NCBI GenBank assembly: GCA_021107195.1
Contig: JAIOTF010000406.1
Span: 1-23,190, forward strand
Source of the DNA: Anaerolineaceae bacterium
GTDB taxonomy: Bacteria > Chloroflexota > Anaerolineae > Anaerolineales > Anaerolineaceae
DNA: 23,190 bases
Direction: 5' to 3'
Shown piece after piece: positions 7,286 through 15,603 of this stretch; positions within the stretch are counted from its first letter, which is position 1; each line of letters opens with the position of its first letter. The position numbers and the translations under genes were made by a program. The notes beneath the pieces were generated by a model. That model worked only from the letters and a program-made list of their open reading frames with translations. It did not search any database and was not told where the DNA came from.

Positions 7286-8245
7286 ATGCCAAACCCAATA
7301 ATTATCCTTGCGATAGGCGGTGGTTTAGCCATAATTATGCTGCTTGTTGGCATCGTTTCGACGGTTTCAACAGATAAATCAGCAGTTGAAGAACGGCTTG
7401 GCCAATACATAGACCAGGAAACACAAGAAGAAATGGAGCGCATCAAGCGCACTCCGCTTACCGACTGGGTGAACACCAAAGTAGAAGGGTCGGAACGCGG
7501 CGAGCGAATTGCCAAATCGCTGGCGCGCGCCGACATTAAAATGCGGCCTGGTGAATATATTGGCCTGTTGGTCATTGCAGCGTTAGGCGCTGGATTCGTC
7601 TTCTACATCATCGGCGGACGCTATATCCTGGTTGGTTTGCTGGGCTGCATCGTTGGCTTCTTCTTGCCTGGTATGTATGTCAAACGGCAGCAAAGCCAGC
7701 GTTTGATCAAATTTGACAACCAATTAGGGGACATGTTAAATCTAATGGTCAATGGTCTTCGGGCAGGTTTTTCAACCATGCAAGCAATGGAAGCTGTCAG
7801 CAAGGAACTGCCTCCGCCCATTTGCGATGAGTTCCACCGCGTTGTTCAGGAAATGCAGCTTGGCATCCCTATGGAGAGAACATTAGACAATCTTCTCAGG
7901 CGCATCCCCAGTAACGACCTGGACCTCGTTATCACCGCCATCAATGTGCAAAGAGAAGTTGGTGGTAATCTGGCAGAAATCCTGGACACGATTTCCTTTA
8001 CCATTCGTGAACGTGTCCGCATCAAAGGCGAGATCCGGGTGTTGACCACCCAGGCCAGCTATTCAGGGAAAATGCTATCCTTCATGCCATTGGGAGTGAT
8101 GGGTATTCTGTACCTCATGAATCGTCCATACATGATGGAATTCTTTATGCATGGCGCCTGCGGATACGTTCCGCTGGGTATCGCGGGTATTTTGATTGCA
8201 CTTGGATCATTTGTCATGGGTAAGATGGCCGATGTTGATATTTAG
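7286..8245 (+). CDS. tadB: Pilus inner-membrane platform protein TadB
   Basis: A 319-aa membrane protein. One helix at residues 4-25, a polar cytoplasmic segment, two adjacent helices around residues 92-130 (GLLVIAALGAGFVFYIIGG and YILVGLLGCIVGFFLPGMYV), a type II secretion F domain (about 145-270; LGDMLNLMVNGLRAGFSTMQ, REVGGNLAEILDTIS), and two more helices at the C-terminus. TadB and TadC form the platform on which CpaF acts. AAGG lies 7 bp before the ATG; the gap from cpaF is 63 bp. Confidence 0.9.
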   Translation: MPNPIIILAIGGGLAIIMLLVGIVSTVSTDKSAVEERLGQYIDQETQEEMERIKRTPLTDWVNTKVEGSERGERIAKSLARADIKMRPGEYIGLLVIAALGAGFVFYIIGGRYILVGLLGCIVGFFLPGMYVKRQQSQRLIKFDNQLGDMLNLMVNGLRAGFSTMQAMEAVSKELPPPICDEFHRVVQEMQLGIPMERTLDNLLRRIPSNDLDLVITAINVQREVGGNLAEILDTISFTIRERVRIKGEIRVLTTQASYSGKMLSFMPLGVMGILYLMNRPYMMEFFMHGACGYVPLGIAGILIALGSFVMGKMADVDI

Positions 8246-8260
8246 GGTCGGAGGTTTGTA

Positions 8261-9250
8261 ATGAGTTCAATACTCCCAATTGTCATTATTGCAGTCTTGA
8301 TTCTTGGTGGGGCCATTGTTCTTATCGTAATTGGCCTGCGTAATCCAAATACAGTTAATGAGCGCGCACTGCAAGAACGTCTGGAAGAATTCGATCGGGT
8401 TGGAGAAGAAGTCGATCTCGAAAAAATCGAGCTCTCGCAACCCTTCTCTGAGCGCGTCATCTTTCCTGTCGCACGAAAGCTGGGGGAACTCGCCATTCGC
8501 TTCACCCCGCAAAACGCACGTACAGCTCTCGCCAAACGGCTTGAGCTCGCCGGAAATCCTGGCAAACTGGATCCCACACTTTTACTCTCTCTTCAATTTA
8601 TTTTGATGGCTGTTTTTGGTGGAGGTATTTTTCTTGTCGCCAACCTGGGCCCCAATGGCTGGCCAATCACCCGCACCATTCTTTTTGCATTGATCTTTGG
8701 CATTTTAGGCTTCTTCTTTCCTTCTTTGTGGCTAAAATCTAAGATTGATCGGAGACAGTTGGATATCCGGCGTGCGATGCCCGATGCACTTGATTTGCTC
8801 ACAATTTGCGTTGAAGCCGGTCTTGGTTTTGATGCTGCAATGGCAAAAGTAAGTGAGAAATGGGAAACTGAATTATCCCTTGCCTTTGCTCGTGTCATTC
8901 GTGAAATTCAACTTGGCAAAGTGCGACGCGAGGCGCTGCGCGATATGGCTGACCGAATCGGCGTGAACGATTTATCCAGTTTTGTAGCCGCAGTGGTCCA
9001 AAGCGAACAACTCGGTGTTAGCCTTGCAAAAGTCTTACGCATCCAATCCGATCAGATGCGGATCAAACGCCGTCAACTTGCTGAAGAAGAAGCACACAAA
9101 GCTCCTTTGAAAATGCTTCTCCCAATGACCTTATTGATCTTCCCGTCATTGGTCATCGTCTTAATTTCGCCTGCTGCGTTCCAGATGATCAGTTCAGGTC
9201 TTGGAGAGATGTTCGGATTTAATCCGGATGTGATACCGGGTTGGAAATAA
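8261..9250 (+). CDS. tadC: Pilus inner-membrane platform protein TadC
   Basis: A 329-aa relative of TadB with the same plan: N-terminal helix (SSILPIVIIAVLILGGAIVL), a polar segment, paired helices around residues 108-155, an F domain with ALDLLTICVEAGLGFDAAMA and QSEQLGVSLAKVLRIQSDQM, and a C-terminal helix (MLLPMTLLIFPSLVIVLIS). GGAGG is 6 bp before the ATG and only 15 bp separate it from tadB, so translation is probably coupled. It ends the recognisable pilus set; TadD, TadE/F and TadG-type genes and the prepilin peptidase are not present here. Confidence 0.9.
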   Translation: MSSILPIVIIAVLILGGAIVLIVIGLRNPNTVNERALQERLEEFDRVGEEVDLEKIELSQPFSERVIFPVARKLGELAIRFTPQNARTALAKRLELAGNPGKLDPTLLLSLQFILMAVFGGGIFLVANLGPNGWPITRTILFALIFGILGFFFPSLWLKSKIDRRQLDIRRAMPDALDLLTICVEAGLGFDAAMAKVSEKWETELSLAFARVIREIQLGKVRREALRDMADRIGVNDLSSFVAAVVQSEQLGVSLAKVLRIQSDQMRIKRRQLAEEEAHKAPLKMLLPMTLLIFPSLVIVLISPAAFQMISSGLGEMFGFNPDVIPGWK

Positions 9251-9281
9251 AGACAATCAATCTCGATTCTTAAAGGCGCAG

Positions 9282-10040
9282 ATGCTCTATCCAAAATGGG
9301 TCAGCCAGCCGACACAAATCCTTTACCAGGGCTTTTGGGCTGCGCTGGACTGGCTCTATCCCCCATTTTGTGCTGGATGTGGAAAACCAGGCACATTATG
9401 GTGTGATGAATGTCAAAATGCATCAAACCCCATCTCCCTGAATTCAATATGCGTCCATTGCGGACAAGTTTTGCCCAAAGAGCAACGCATCTGCGCCGTT
9501 TGTCGCAAAAACCCGCCCCCTTATACGGCTATGCGAAGTTGGGCGACATTTTCTGGCCCCTTACGAAAAGCCGTTCACAGCTTGAAATACCAGCAAAATA
9601 TGGGGTTAGGCATCAAGCTGGCTGACCACTTAATTTCATTGCTTGATCAATTAAATTGGTCACTTGACTTCATCACCCCGGTACCTCTGAACTCCAGTCG
9701 ACTAGCAGAACGCGGATATAATCAATCCAATTTGTTAGCTCGGCCAATCGCGTTCGCCCGCCAGCTGCCTTTTGTGCCAGGTTCTATAAACCGCACCAGA
9801 AACACGGCCTCTCAGGTTGGCCTTTCTGCAACAGACAGACTGGAAAATGTGACCGGTGCCTTTGAAGCTAACCGCAAAATCGTGGATCATAAATCAGTCT
9901 TGCTGGTAGATGATGTAGCAACAACAGGAGCAACGCTTGCGGCTTGCACGCAAGCGCTCTTGTCCGCCGGGGCAGAAAAAGTATACGCAATCACTCTGGC
10001 TCGTGCAATTTTCAAAAATTCTGATTCGGGAGGTGTTTGA
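9282..10040 (+). CDS. comF: ComF-family phosphoribosyltransferase
   Basis: A 252-aa protein with the ComF layout. The N-terminal part has four Cys pairs (C30/C33, C41/C44, C57/C60, C71/C74), likely zinc-binding, followed by a type I phosphoribosyltransferase fold with PRPP loop LLVDDVATTGATL (207-219) and FITPVPLNSSRLAERGYNQS (130-149). ComF is needed for DNA uptake in competent bacteria, acting in the cytoplasm on incoming single-stranded DNA; its enzymatic substrate is unclear, and homologues also occur in non-competent species. It begins 31 bp after tadC on the same strand with AAAGG before the ATG, so it may be read through from the pilus genes. Confidence 0.9.
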   Translation: MLYPKWVSQPTQILYQGFWAALDWLYPPFCAGCGKPGTLWCDECQNASNPISLNSICVHCGQVLPKEQRICAVCRKNPPPYTAMRSWATFSGPLRKAVHSLKYQQNMGLGIKLADHLISLLDQLNWSLDFITPVPLNSSRLAERGYNQSNLLARPIAFARQLPFVPGSINRTRNTASQVGLSATDRLENVTGAFEANRKIVDHKSVLLVDDVATTGATLAACTQALLSAGAEKVYAITLARAIFKNSDSGGV

Positions 10041-10098
10041 GACCAAAATCTAGCTGTAAGCGCACTAACTTTTTATATCAATTTTAGGAGGAATAGTT

Positions 10099-10662
10099 AT
10101 GGCACTCGAAGTTGATATCTTTGCTCGAAATCTGGAAATCACTGACCGTATTCACGATTATGTTTCCAAAAAGGCTTCTAAATTGGATAAATACCTCAAT
10201 TCGATTGAGGAGGTTCGCGTTGATTTAGCGTTTGTCAAATCGGCTCGAAATGCTGGCGACCGCAATGTGGCTCAAATCACCGTCCGCGGCAAAGGATTTA
10301 TTCTTCGCTCAGAAGAACGGACTGAAGACATATTTTCCGCCATCGACCAGGCCCTAGAAAAAATCCATCGCCAGATTGAACGATATAAAGGCAAAAGGCG
10401 CCGCGGGCGTGGCAACGGCATACCGGTGGGGGAAGCCTTTGCAATTGATGTTGAATTTGAAGAAGAGGAAAAAGAGCCCGTTATCGCTCGCCGTAAAGAA
10501 TTCACATTAATTCCCATGGGCGAAGCAGAGGCCATTGAACAAATGACTCTCCTTGGCCATGAAAATTTTTTCATCTTTTATAATGCGGAAACCAATGCCA
10601 TCAATGTTCTCTACACCAGGCGTGATGGGACCTATGGCTTAATACAGCCCAGGCTTGGGTAA
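10099..10662 (+). CDS. hpf: Ribosome hibernation promoting factor, long form
   Basis: A 187-aa protein with AGGAGG 8 bp before the ATG. Residues 1-100 form the S30AE/YfiA ribosome-binding domain (MALEVDIFARNLEITDRIHD, KASKLDKYLNSIEEVRVDL, then a basic end RYKGKRRRGRGNG). An acidic linker (FEEEEKEPV) leads to the C-terminal dimerisation domain at about 130-187 (EAIEQMTLLGHENFFIFYN, NVLYTRRDGTYGLIQP). The long form pairs two 70S ribosomes into inactive 100S dimers in slow growth. It follows comF by 58 bp and precedes a strong terminator, so it may share that transcript, although a stationary-phase promoter in the gap cannot be excluded. Confidence 0.95.
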   Translation: MALEVDIFARNLEITDRIHDYVSKKASKLDKYLNSIEEVRVDLAFVKSARNAGDRNVAQITVRGKGFILRSEERTEDIFSAIDQALEKIHRQIERYKGKRRRGRGNGIPVGEAFAIDVEFEEEEKEPVIARRKEFTLIPMGEAEAIEQMTLLGHENFFIFYNAETNAINVLYTRRDGTYGLIQPRLG

Positions 10663-10687
10663 CTACATTTATTTGTGATTCTCAAAA

Positions 10688-10724
10688 CCCCATGGATTCC
10701 AAGGATCTGTGGGGCCTTTTTTTT
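10688..10724 (+). terminator. Rho-independent terminator after hpf
   Basis: CCCCATGGAT pairs with ATCTGTGGGG (two wobble pairs) around a 7-base loop, followed closely by a run of eight T. It lies 25 bp past the hpf stop and closes the pilus-comF-hpf direction. Confidence 0.87.
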
Positions 10725-10793
10725 CGTTCTCAGACCAGAATTTCCTCTGCTTTTCTTCTAAAGCTATATTTGACATGAAAGCAATAATTTTCC

Positions 10794-10822
10794 TTGTCAC
10801 TCTGGCTACCATACGCTATAAT
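10794..10822 (+). promoter_or_regulatory. Promoter of efp
   Basis: TTGTCA (10794-10799), a 17-bp spacer and TATAAT (10817-10822): a near-consensus sigma70 promoter. The predicted transcript starts near 10829, which excludes any efp start codon further upstream. Confidence 0.75.
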
Positions 10823-10858
10823 CACATGGCTATAAATTCACAAAAAGGGCTGATAAAT

Positions 10859-11416
10859 ATGATTGATGTAAATGAACTTCGCAAAGGCGTGACTTTTGAA
10901 CAAGATAAAACACTATTCAAGGTAACGGATTACCACCACCACAAACCAGGCAGAGGTAAAGCTACTATTCGCATTAAAGCTTACAACATGCGCACTGGCT
11001 CAAATGTAGAAATGACATTTAATTCAAGCGATCGCGTTCAGGATGTGCGCTTGAATTACCACAATGTTCAATTCCTTTACAGTGACTCAGAATTCTTCTA
11101 CTTCATGGATCAGGAAACATTTGAGCAGCATCTTGTCTCCAGCAATATTGTTGGAGATTTAGCTGGTTTCTTAATACCAGAAGTGATCGTAAAACTTACA
11201 TTGTACGAAACTGAGGCAATTGAGATTGGCCTGCCTACATCCGTTGACATGACCGTCACTGAGGCTTCTGCTGCTGTCCGCGGGGATACTGCCACGGGCG
11301 TAACAAAACTGGTAACTGTCGAAACTGGCATGAAAGTCGGCGTCCCGAGTTTTGTGGTTGAAGGAGACGTCATCAAGGTAGACACTCGCACAGGTGAGTA
11401 TCTTACTCGAGCCTGA
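10859..11416 (+). CDS. efp: Translation elongation factor P
   Basis: A 185-aa EF-P with the usual three beta-barrel domains: KOW-like domain I (about 1-63), central OB domain and C-terminal OB domain ending GDVIKVDTRTGEYLTRA. EF-P frees ribosomes stalled at polyproline stretches. The tip of domain I reads HHHKPGRGKA, with Arg at residue 32, the place where other bacteria carry a modified Lys or Arg. No modification enzyme is encoded nearby. ATG 10859 is chosen because the promoter -10 ends at 10822; the frame stays open further up but would precede the transcript start. The ribosome site is weak (AAAGGG, about 9 bp). The gene has its own promoter and terminator. Confidence 0.95.
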   Translation: MIDVNELRKGVTFEQDKTLFKVTDYHHHKPGRGKATIRIKAYNMRTGSNVEMTFNSSDRVQDVRLNYHNVQFLYSDSEFFYFMDQETFEQHLVSSNIVGDLAGFLIPEVIVKLTLYETEAIEIGLPTSVDMTVTEASAAVRGDTATGVTKLVTVETGMKVGVPSFVVEGDVIKVDTRTGEYLTRA

Positions 11417-11438
11417 ACTTCACGATATGAAAGACAAT

Positions 11439-11477
11439 AGGTTCTGGCCAATCGAAGCTCATCGGCCGGAACCTTTT
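11439..11477 (+). terminator. Rho-independent terminator after efp
   Basis: AGGTTCTGGCC pairs with GGCCGGAACCT (11 bp, one G-T wobble) across a loop of about 14 bases and is followed by six or more T. It starts 22 bp after the efp stop. Confidence 0.87.
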
Positions 11478-11526
11478 TTAGCGTCAATTGTCACCAACTG
11501 TTATTTGCACAAGAAAGTGAAATTCC

Positions 11527-11865
11527 ATGCGCACTCCAGACGGCAAAGAATGTAAATATTTTTATGGGAACTACTATCGCGGTCAGTCTCATGAAGAATG
11601 CCGCCTCGTTGAAGGTACATCCGAAGAAGAAGAATGGAACGCTACGCTCTGCAGCACATGCCCGGTTCCAGCTATTCTCAGAGCTAATGCCTGCCCCACC
11701 ATGGAGTTGCATGCCGAGATCAAGCCTCGTTTCCTTGTCTTTGGAAAAGAAATGAAAATTAGCGCATTTTGCACAAAAAGCAAGCAGATCGTCAAAGAAC
11801 CCGAGATTGGCTGTGGCCAATGTCATCCATTGCCATCAATTTTCTTCGATTCGGATGAGGATTAA
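11527..11865 (+). CDS. Small eight-cysteine protein of unknown function
   Basis: A 112-aa soluble protein with eight Cys at residues 9, 25, 42, 45, 56, 82, 96 and 99, two of the pairs spaced CxxC (LCSTCP and GCGQCH). No signal peptide or membrane segment is visible, so it should be cytoplasmic. The pattern suggests a bound metal, zinc or an iron-sulfur cluster, but I recognise no named family. Central stretch STCPVPAILRANACPTMEL looks motif-like, and the C-terminus is acidic (DSDED). The ribosome site is weak (AAGAAAG). It lies alone between the efp terminator and the ftsH promoter; no promoter of its own is obvious. The regular Cys spacing and clean frame support it being a real gene. Confidence 0.75.
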   Translation: MRTPDGKECKYFYGNYYRGQSHEECRLVEGTSEEEEWNATLCSTCPVPAILRANACPTMELHAEIKPRFLVFGKEMKISAFCTKSKQIVKEPEIGCGQCHPLPSIFFDSDED

Positions 11866-11952
11866 ACGCACCGTCGTCAACTCGGAATTTATAAGATATA
11901 TCTTAATTCGTTGATTGCAGCCTTGCCATAACTGGTCTGTCTGGCAATAGAT

Positions 11953-11961
11953 TGGTATAAT
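11953..11961 (+). promoter_or_regulatory. Extended -10 promoter of ftsH
   Basis: TGGTATAAT is an extended -10 element (TG-N-TATAAT) 51 bp before the ftsH start. There is no good -35 box. A 14-bp perfect palindrome TAAGATATATCTTA (11892-11905) lies about 50 bp upstream and could be a regulator site. Confidence 0.55.
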
Positions 11962-12012
11962 TTTGAGTGGAATCATAGACTTATTAATGTTAATTGAACC
12001 TGGGAGGTAGGA

Positions 12013-13875
12013 GTGAATTCACGAAAACAATCGTATGTAATCTATGTGCTGCTCTTTGTTGCGGTCATAGCGCTTTTGGTGTACAGCTTTAATTCACAAG
12101 ATAACAGCCAAAGTATACTGAGCATCAACGAAGTTGCACATGAAATCCAGTTGGGTAATGTCGAAAAAATCGTTGAAGATGCGAGTCAACTCAAACTTAC
12201 ATTAAAGGATGGCTCACAACGAGAATCCACAAAAGAACCCGTGGCGACATTGGTTGAACAGTTATTGCAACTTGGCGTTAAATCTGAACAAATGTCACCC
12301 GAGCAGATCAAGATTGAAATCAAGTCCCCAAGCAAATGGGCTGGAGTTCTTTCTGCCGCAGGCTATATCTTGCCAATGCTTCTTCTCGTTGGCGCCTTTT
12401 TCTTCATTTTCCGTCAGGCACAAGGCAGCAACAATTCAGCCATGTCTTTTGGCAAATCCCGGGCACGCATGTTCAGCGAAGACCAGCCAACGGTCACATT
12501 CCAGGATGTAGCTGGTATAGAAGAATCGAAAGAGGAATTGCTGGAAATAGTCGAATTCCTGCAAGAACCGCAAAAATTCATTGCTCTGGGTGCACGTATT
12601 CCCAAGGGCGTACTACTCGTCGGTCCTCCCGGCACAGGTAAAACCCTTCTGGCCAAAGCTGTATCAGGGGAAGCTGGCGTGCCCTTTTTCTCAATCTCTG
12701 GTTCCGAATTTGTTGAAATGTTCGTAGGTGTAGGCGCCAGTCGTGTCCGCGACCTCTTTGAGCAAGCCAAACGCCAATCACCCTGCATTGTCTTTGTTGA
12801 CGAAATTGATGCGGTCGGACGCCACCGCGGCGCTGGCCTGGGCGGCAGCCACGATGAACGCGAGCAAACCCTGAATCAACTGCTCGTGGAAATGGACGGC
12901 TTTGGGACAGACACGAACGTGATCATTATGGCCGCTACCAACCGGCCAGACATCCTTGATCCTGCATTGTTGCGCCCCGGGCGTTTTGATCGTCGTGTTA
13001 TCCTGGATCGCCCCGACATGGTTGGACGGGAAGCCATCCTGAAAGTGCATGTGCGCGGCAAACCCCTCGCCCCAGATGTAGATTTGAATCTTATCGCCCG
13101 CGGTACCCCTGGTTTTGTGGGCGCTGACATCGAAAACCTGGTGAACGAGGCTGCAATCCTCGCCGCCCGAAGGAACAAAAAAGTGATCACACAATCTGAG
13201 TTTGAAGAATCCATCGAACGTGTGATTGCAGGCCCGGAACGCAAGAGCCGCCTGATTAGCCAGGAAGAAAAAATCATCATCGCCTATCATGAAGCAGGTC
13301 ATGCTATTGTGATGCACACCCTGCCTGAAGCTGACCCTGTCCAAAAAATCACCATCATTGGGCGAGGCATGGCCGCCGGTTATACCCTCGCCCTGCCAAT
13401 CGAAGACAGAGTCCTGCAATCTCGCAAGAAATTGCTCGCCGAAATGATTGGATTGATGGGTGGACGTGCTGCTGAACAACTCGTTTTTGATGACTACACC
13501 TCTGGAGCGGCCAACGATATTGAGCGTGTTACAAAAATCGCCCGCAACATGGTCACCCGCATGGGCATGAGTGAAAAACTTGGGCCTATGGTCTATGGGA
13601 AAAAAGAGGAAATGGTGTTTTTGGGCCGTGAGATCTCCGAGCAACGAGATTATTCAGAAAAAGTAGCCGAGAATATCGACGAAGAAGTAAATAAATTGAC
13701 CAAATCAGCCTTTGATAAGGCCAGCGCCATACTGAACCAATACCGGGACAAACTGGACGCAGTGGCAAATCGCCTCCTGGAAGTTGAAACAATCTCTAAA
13801 AAAGAGTTTGAAGAAATCTTCCCATCCCCCGTTGAAAAGAAGAGCGGAACCCCCTTATTGCTTTCAGCAGATTAA
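12013..13875 (+). CDS. ftsH: ATP-dependent zinc metalloprotease FtsH
   Basis: A 620-aa membrane protease. Helix 1 is at residues 8-25, an extracytoplasmic domain spans about 28-108, and helix 2 is at 112-134. The AAA+ domain has Walker A GPPGTGKT (204-211), Walker B VFVDEID (260-266) and the second region of homology NRPDILDPALLRPGRFDRR. The peptidase domain has HEAGH (426-430) and the third zinc ligand D502 in SGAANDIERVT. FtsH hexamers degrade unassembled membrane proteins and some soluble regulators. Translation starts at GTG 12013, with GGGAGG about 5 bp before it. All catalytic residues are present. It has its own promoter and ends at a terminator shared with the convergent acyl-CoA synthetase gene. 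Confidence 0.97.
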   Translation: MNSRKQSYVIYVLLFVAVIALLVYSFNSQDNSQSILSINEVAHEIQLGNVEKIVEDASQLKLTLKDGSQRESTKEPVATLVEQLLQLGVKSEQMSPEQIKIEIKSPSKWAGVLSAAGYILPMLLLVGAFFFIFRQAQGSNNSAMSFGKSRARMFSEDQPTVTFQDVAGIEESKEELLEIVEFLQEPQKFIALGARIPKGVLLVGPPGTGKTLLAKAVSGEAGVPFFSISGSEFVEMFVGVGASRVRDLFEQAKRQSPCIVFVDEIDAVGRHRGAGLGGSHDEREQTLNQLLVEMDGFGTDTNVIIMAATNRPDILDPALLRPGRFDRRVILDRPDMVGREAILKVHVRGKPLAPDVDLNLIARGTPGFVGADIENLVNEAAILAARRNKKVITQSEFEESIERVIAGPERKSRLISQEEKIIIAYHEAGHAIVMHTLPEADPVQKITIIGRGMAAGYTLALPIEDRVLQSRKKLLAEMIGLMGGRAAEQLVFDDYTSGAANDIERVTKIARNMVTRMGMSEKLGPMVYGKKEEMVFLGREISEQRDYSEKVAENIDEEVNKLTKSAFDKASAILNQYRDKLDAVANRLLEVETISKKEFEEIFPSPVEKKSGTPLLLSAD

Positions 13876-13886
13876 TCAAACACACG

Positions 13887-13922
13887 AAAAAAAAGAGCCG
13901 GGTCATTCCGGCTCTTTTTTTG
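13887..13922. terminator. Bidirectional terminator between ftsH and the acyl-CoA synthetase gene
   Basis: GAGCCGG/CCGGCTC stem (7 bp) with 6-base loop, flanked by a run of A on the left and of T on the right, so it works as an intrinsic terminator on both strands. It lies 11 bp past the ftsH stop and a few bases past the convergent gene's stop. Confidence 0.9.
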
Positions 13923-13929
13923 CTTACAC

Positions 13930-15597
13930 TCACTTTGCACCATTCTCAACATATTCCCGTACCAACTCCCGGCGCAGCAATTTGCCCACCGCCGTTCTTG
14001 GGAACGTATCACGAAAAGCTACCAGGGAAGGACATTTATAAGCCGCTATTCGCTCTTTACACCAATCCCGAATTTCTTCACTGCTAACAACATGGTCGGT
14101 TTGAAGGATCACCCAAGCCTTCACGACCTCGACCTGCTCGGAATCAGGTACACCAGCGACGCACACTTCTTTCACCGCCGGATGTTTGATGAGTACTTCT
14201 TCGACTTCGCGCGGCCATACCTGAAAACCGCCGATCTTGATCAAATCTTTCTTTCTTCCAACGAGATAAAAATACCCGCCCTCGTCCATTTTTGCAATAT
14301 CACCCGTAAACAACCAGCCATCACGAATCGCATTCTTGGTTTCATCCGCTTTGTTGTAATAACCTTGCATGATCTGCGGGCCGCTAATGATCAATTCCCC
14401 TGCTTCTCCGGGCTTTAAGTCGCATTGCCCTGTTTCAAGGTCAACAATTCTGCAATTCACATCCGAAATAGGCAGTCCAATTGAACCCTTTCGATTTTCG
14501 CCATACATCGGATTACAATGGGTTGCTGTTGGAGCTTCCGATAAACCATACCCCTCAATCAGCTTTCCCCCAGTCAATTTCTCGAACTGTGCTTTAGTTT
14601 CCGGCATCAATGGTGCTGAACCTGAAATACATGCTTTGATCGATCGCAAATTATATTTACCAGCCACAACGTCTGGATGCCGGTTGATTGCCCGGTAAAG
14701 ATCCGGAACACCCGGAAATAGTGTAGCTTGATAGCGATCGATGCTCCGCAAAATCGCTTCAATATCACGTGCATTGTCGATCAAGACCATCGACGCCCCT
14801 AAAGCCACGGCCATTCCCATTCCAATCACCATGCCGTAAACATGATATAGCGGAATAGCAGCCAATAAAACCTCTTGACCTTCCTCCAAACCAACCAGCC
14901 AGTGACTGAACTGGAGGATATTTGCCACCAGGTTTCTATGAAGCCCAACAGCGGCCTTGGGAATACCCGTAGTGCCACCGCTGAACTGGAAAATTGCTGG
15001 ATCATCAGGCGCAACATCCGCCTTCAGCAAACCTTTCCCATAATGTTTTCTCAATAATCCAACCAGGCTACTACTACCCCCTTTCGCGCCCTCTGTTACA
15101 ATCTCGGCAGGAGCTTGCCCCACTCCCTTCAACAATCTCGCATCTTCCAATCGAGATAAAATAATTTGACATTCTGACAGTTCTGGACAAATGCCCTTCA
15201 GAACCTGGTGGTATTGATCTAACGCGACCACAATGAATGCGCCTGATTCTCTGATATGGTAGTCAAGCTCATCCGCCTTATAAAGCGGATTCATGGCAAC
15301 AACAACCCCGCCAGCTTTTAATATGCCAAAGTAAGCCAATACAAATTGGGGACTATTGGGCATAATGACCGCGACCCGGTCGCCTTTATGAAGTCCTATC
15401 TCCAGCAAAGCAGCCGCAAATGCATCGCTCAATTTATCTATGACTGCATAGGAAATCTTTGCGTCTTTATAAATTGTACATACCCGATCCGGGTATTTCC
15501 GGGCTGTTCTTTTCAATAAAATATCTACTGTTATTTCGGGATAAGCCAAAGAAGATGGCACATCGCTGTCATAATGGTTTAACCACGGTCTTTTCAT
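13930..15597 (-). CDS. AMP-forming acyl-CoA synthetase (long-chain fatty acid-CoA ligase type)
   Basis: A 555-aa adenylate-forming enzyme that would activate a carboxylic acid, probably a fatty acid, to acyl-AMP and then acyl-CoA. Visible motifs: P-loop FSGGTTGIPKAAVG (205-218), YGLSE (350-354), TGD (431-433), hinge GRKKDLIKIGGFQVWPREVE (447-466) and catalytic K539 in TAVGKLLRR. The motif usually PKG(V) is PKAAVG here, a mild deviation. ATG 15597 is chosen because AAGGAGGAG lies 6 bp before it; the open frame further up overlaps miaA. It is the last gene of a yraN-miaA-acyl-CoA synthetase unit, 28 bp after miaA. Substrate chain length cannot be told from sequence. Confidence 0.9.
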   Translation of the reverse strand: MKRPWLNHYDSDVPSSLAYPEITVDILLKRTARKYPDRVCTIYKDAKISYAVIDKLSDAFAAALLEIGLHKGDRVAVIMPNSPQFVLAYFGILKAGGVVVAMNPLYKADELDYHIRESGAFIVVALDQYHQVLKGICPELSECQIILSRLEDARLLKGVGQAPAEIVTEGAKGGSSSLVGLLRKHYGKGLLKADVAPDDPAIFQFSGGTTGIPKAAVGLHRNLVANILQFSHWLVGLEEGQEVLLAAIPLYHVYGMVIGMGMAVALGASMVLIDNARDIEAILRSIDRYQATLFPGVPDLYRAINRHPDVVAGKYNLRSIKACISGSAPLMPETKAQFEKLTGGKLIEGYGLSEAPTATHCNPMYGENRKGSIGLPISDVNCRIVDLETGQCDLKPGEAGELIISGPQIMQGYYNKADETKNAIRDGWLFTGDIAKMDEGGYFYLVGRKKDLIKIGGFQVWPREVEEVLIKHPAVKEVCVAGVPDSEQVEVVKAWVILQTDHVVSSEEIRDWCKERIAAYKCPSLVAFRDTFPRTAVGKLLRRELVREYVENGAK

Positions 15598-15603
15598 CCT
15601 GAA

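Noticed and set aside
10709..10858. Upstream extension of efp by 50 codons
   Set aside because: It covers part of the hpf terminator region and the efp promoter; the predicted transcript begins after 10822, and EF-P proteins start at the chosen Met.
12778..13644. A long open frame (288 codons) on the minus strand inside ftsH
   Set aside because: It lies wholly opposite the conserved ftsH AAA+ and peptidase coding sequence, its product has no recognisable motifs, and it has the composition of a reverse-complement shadow.
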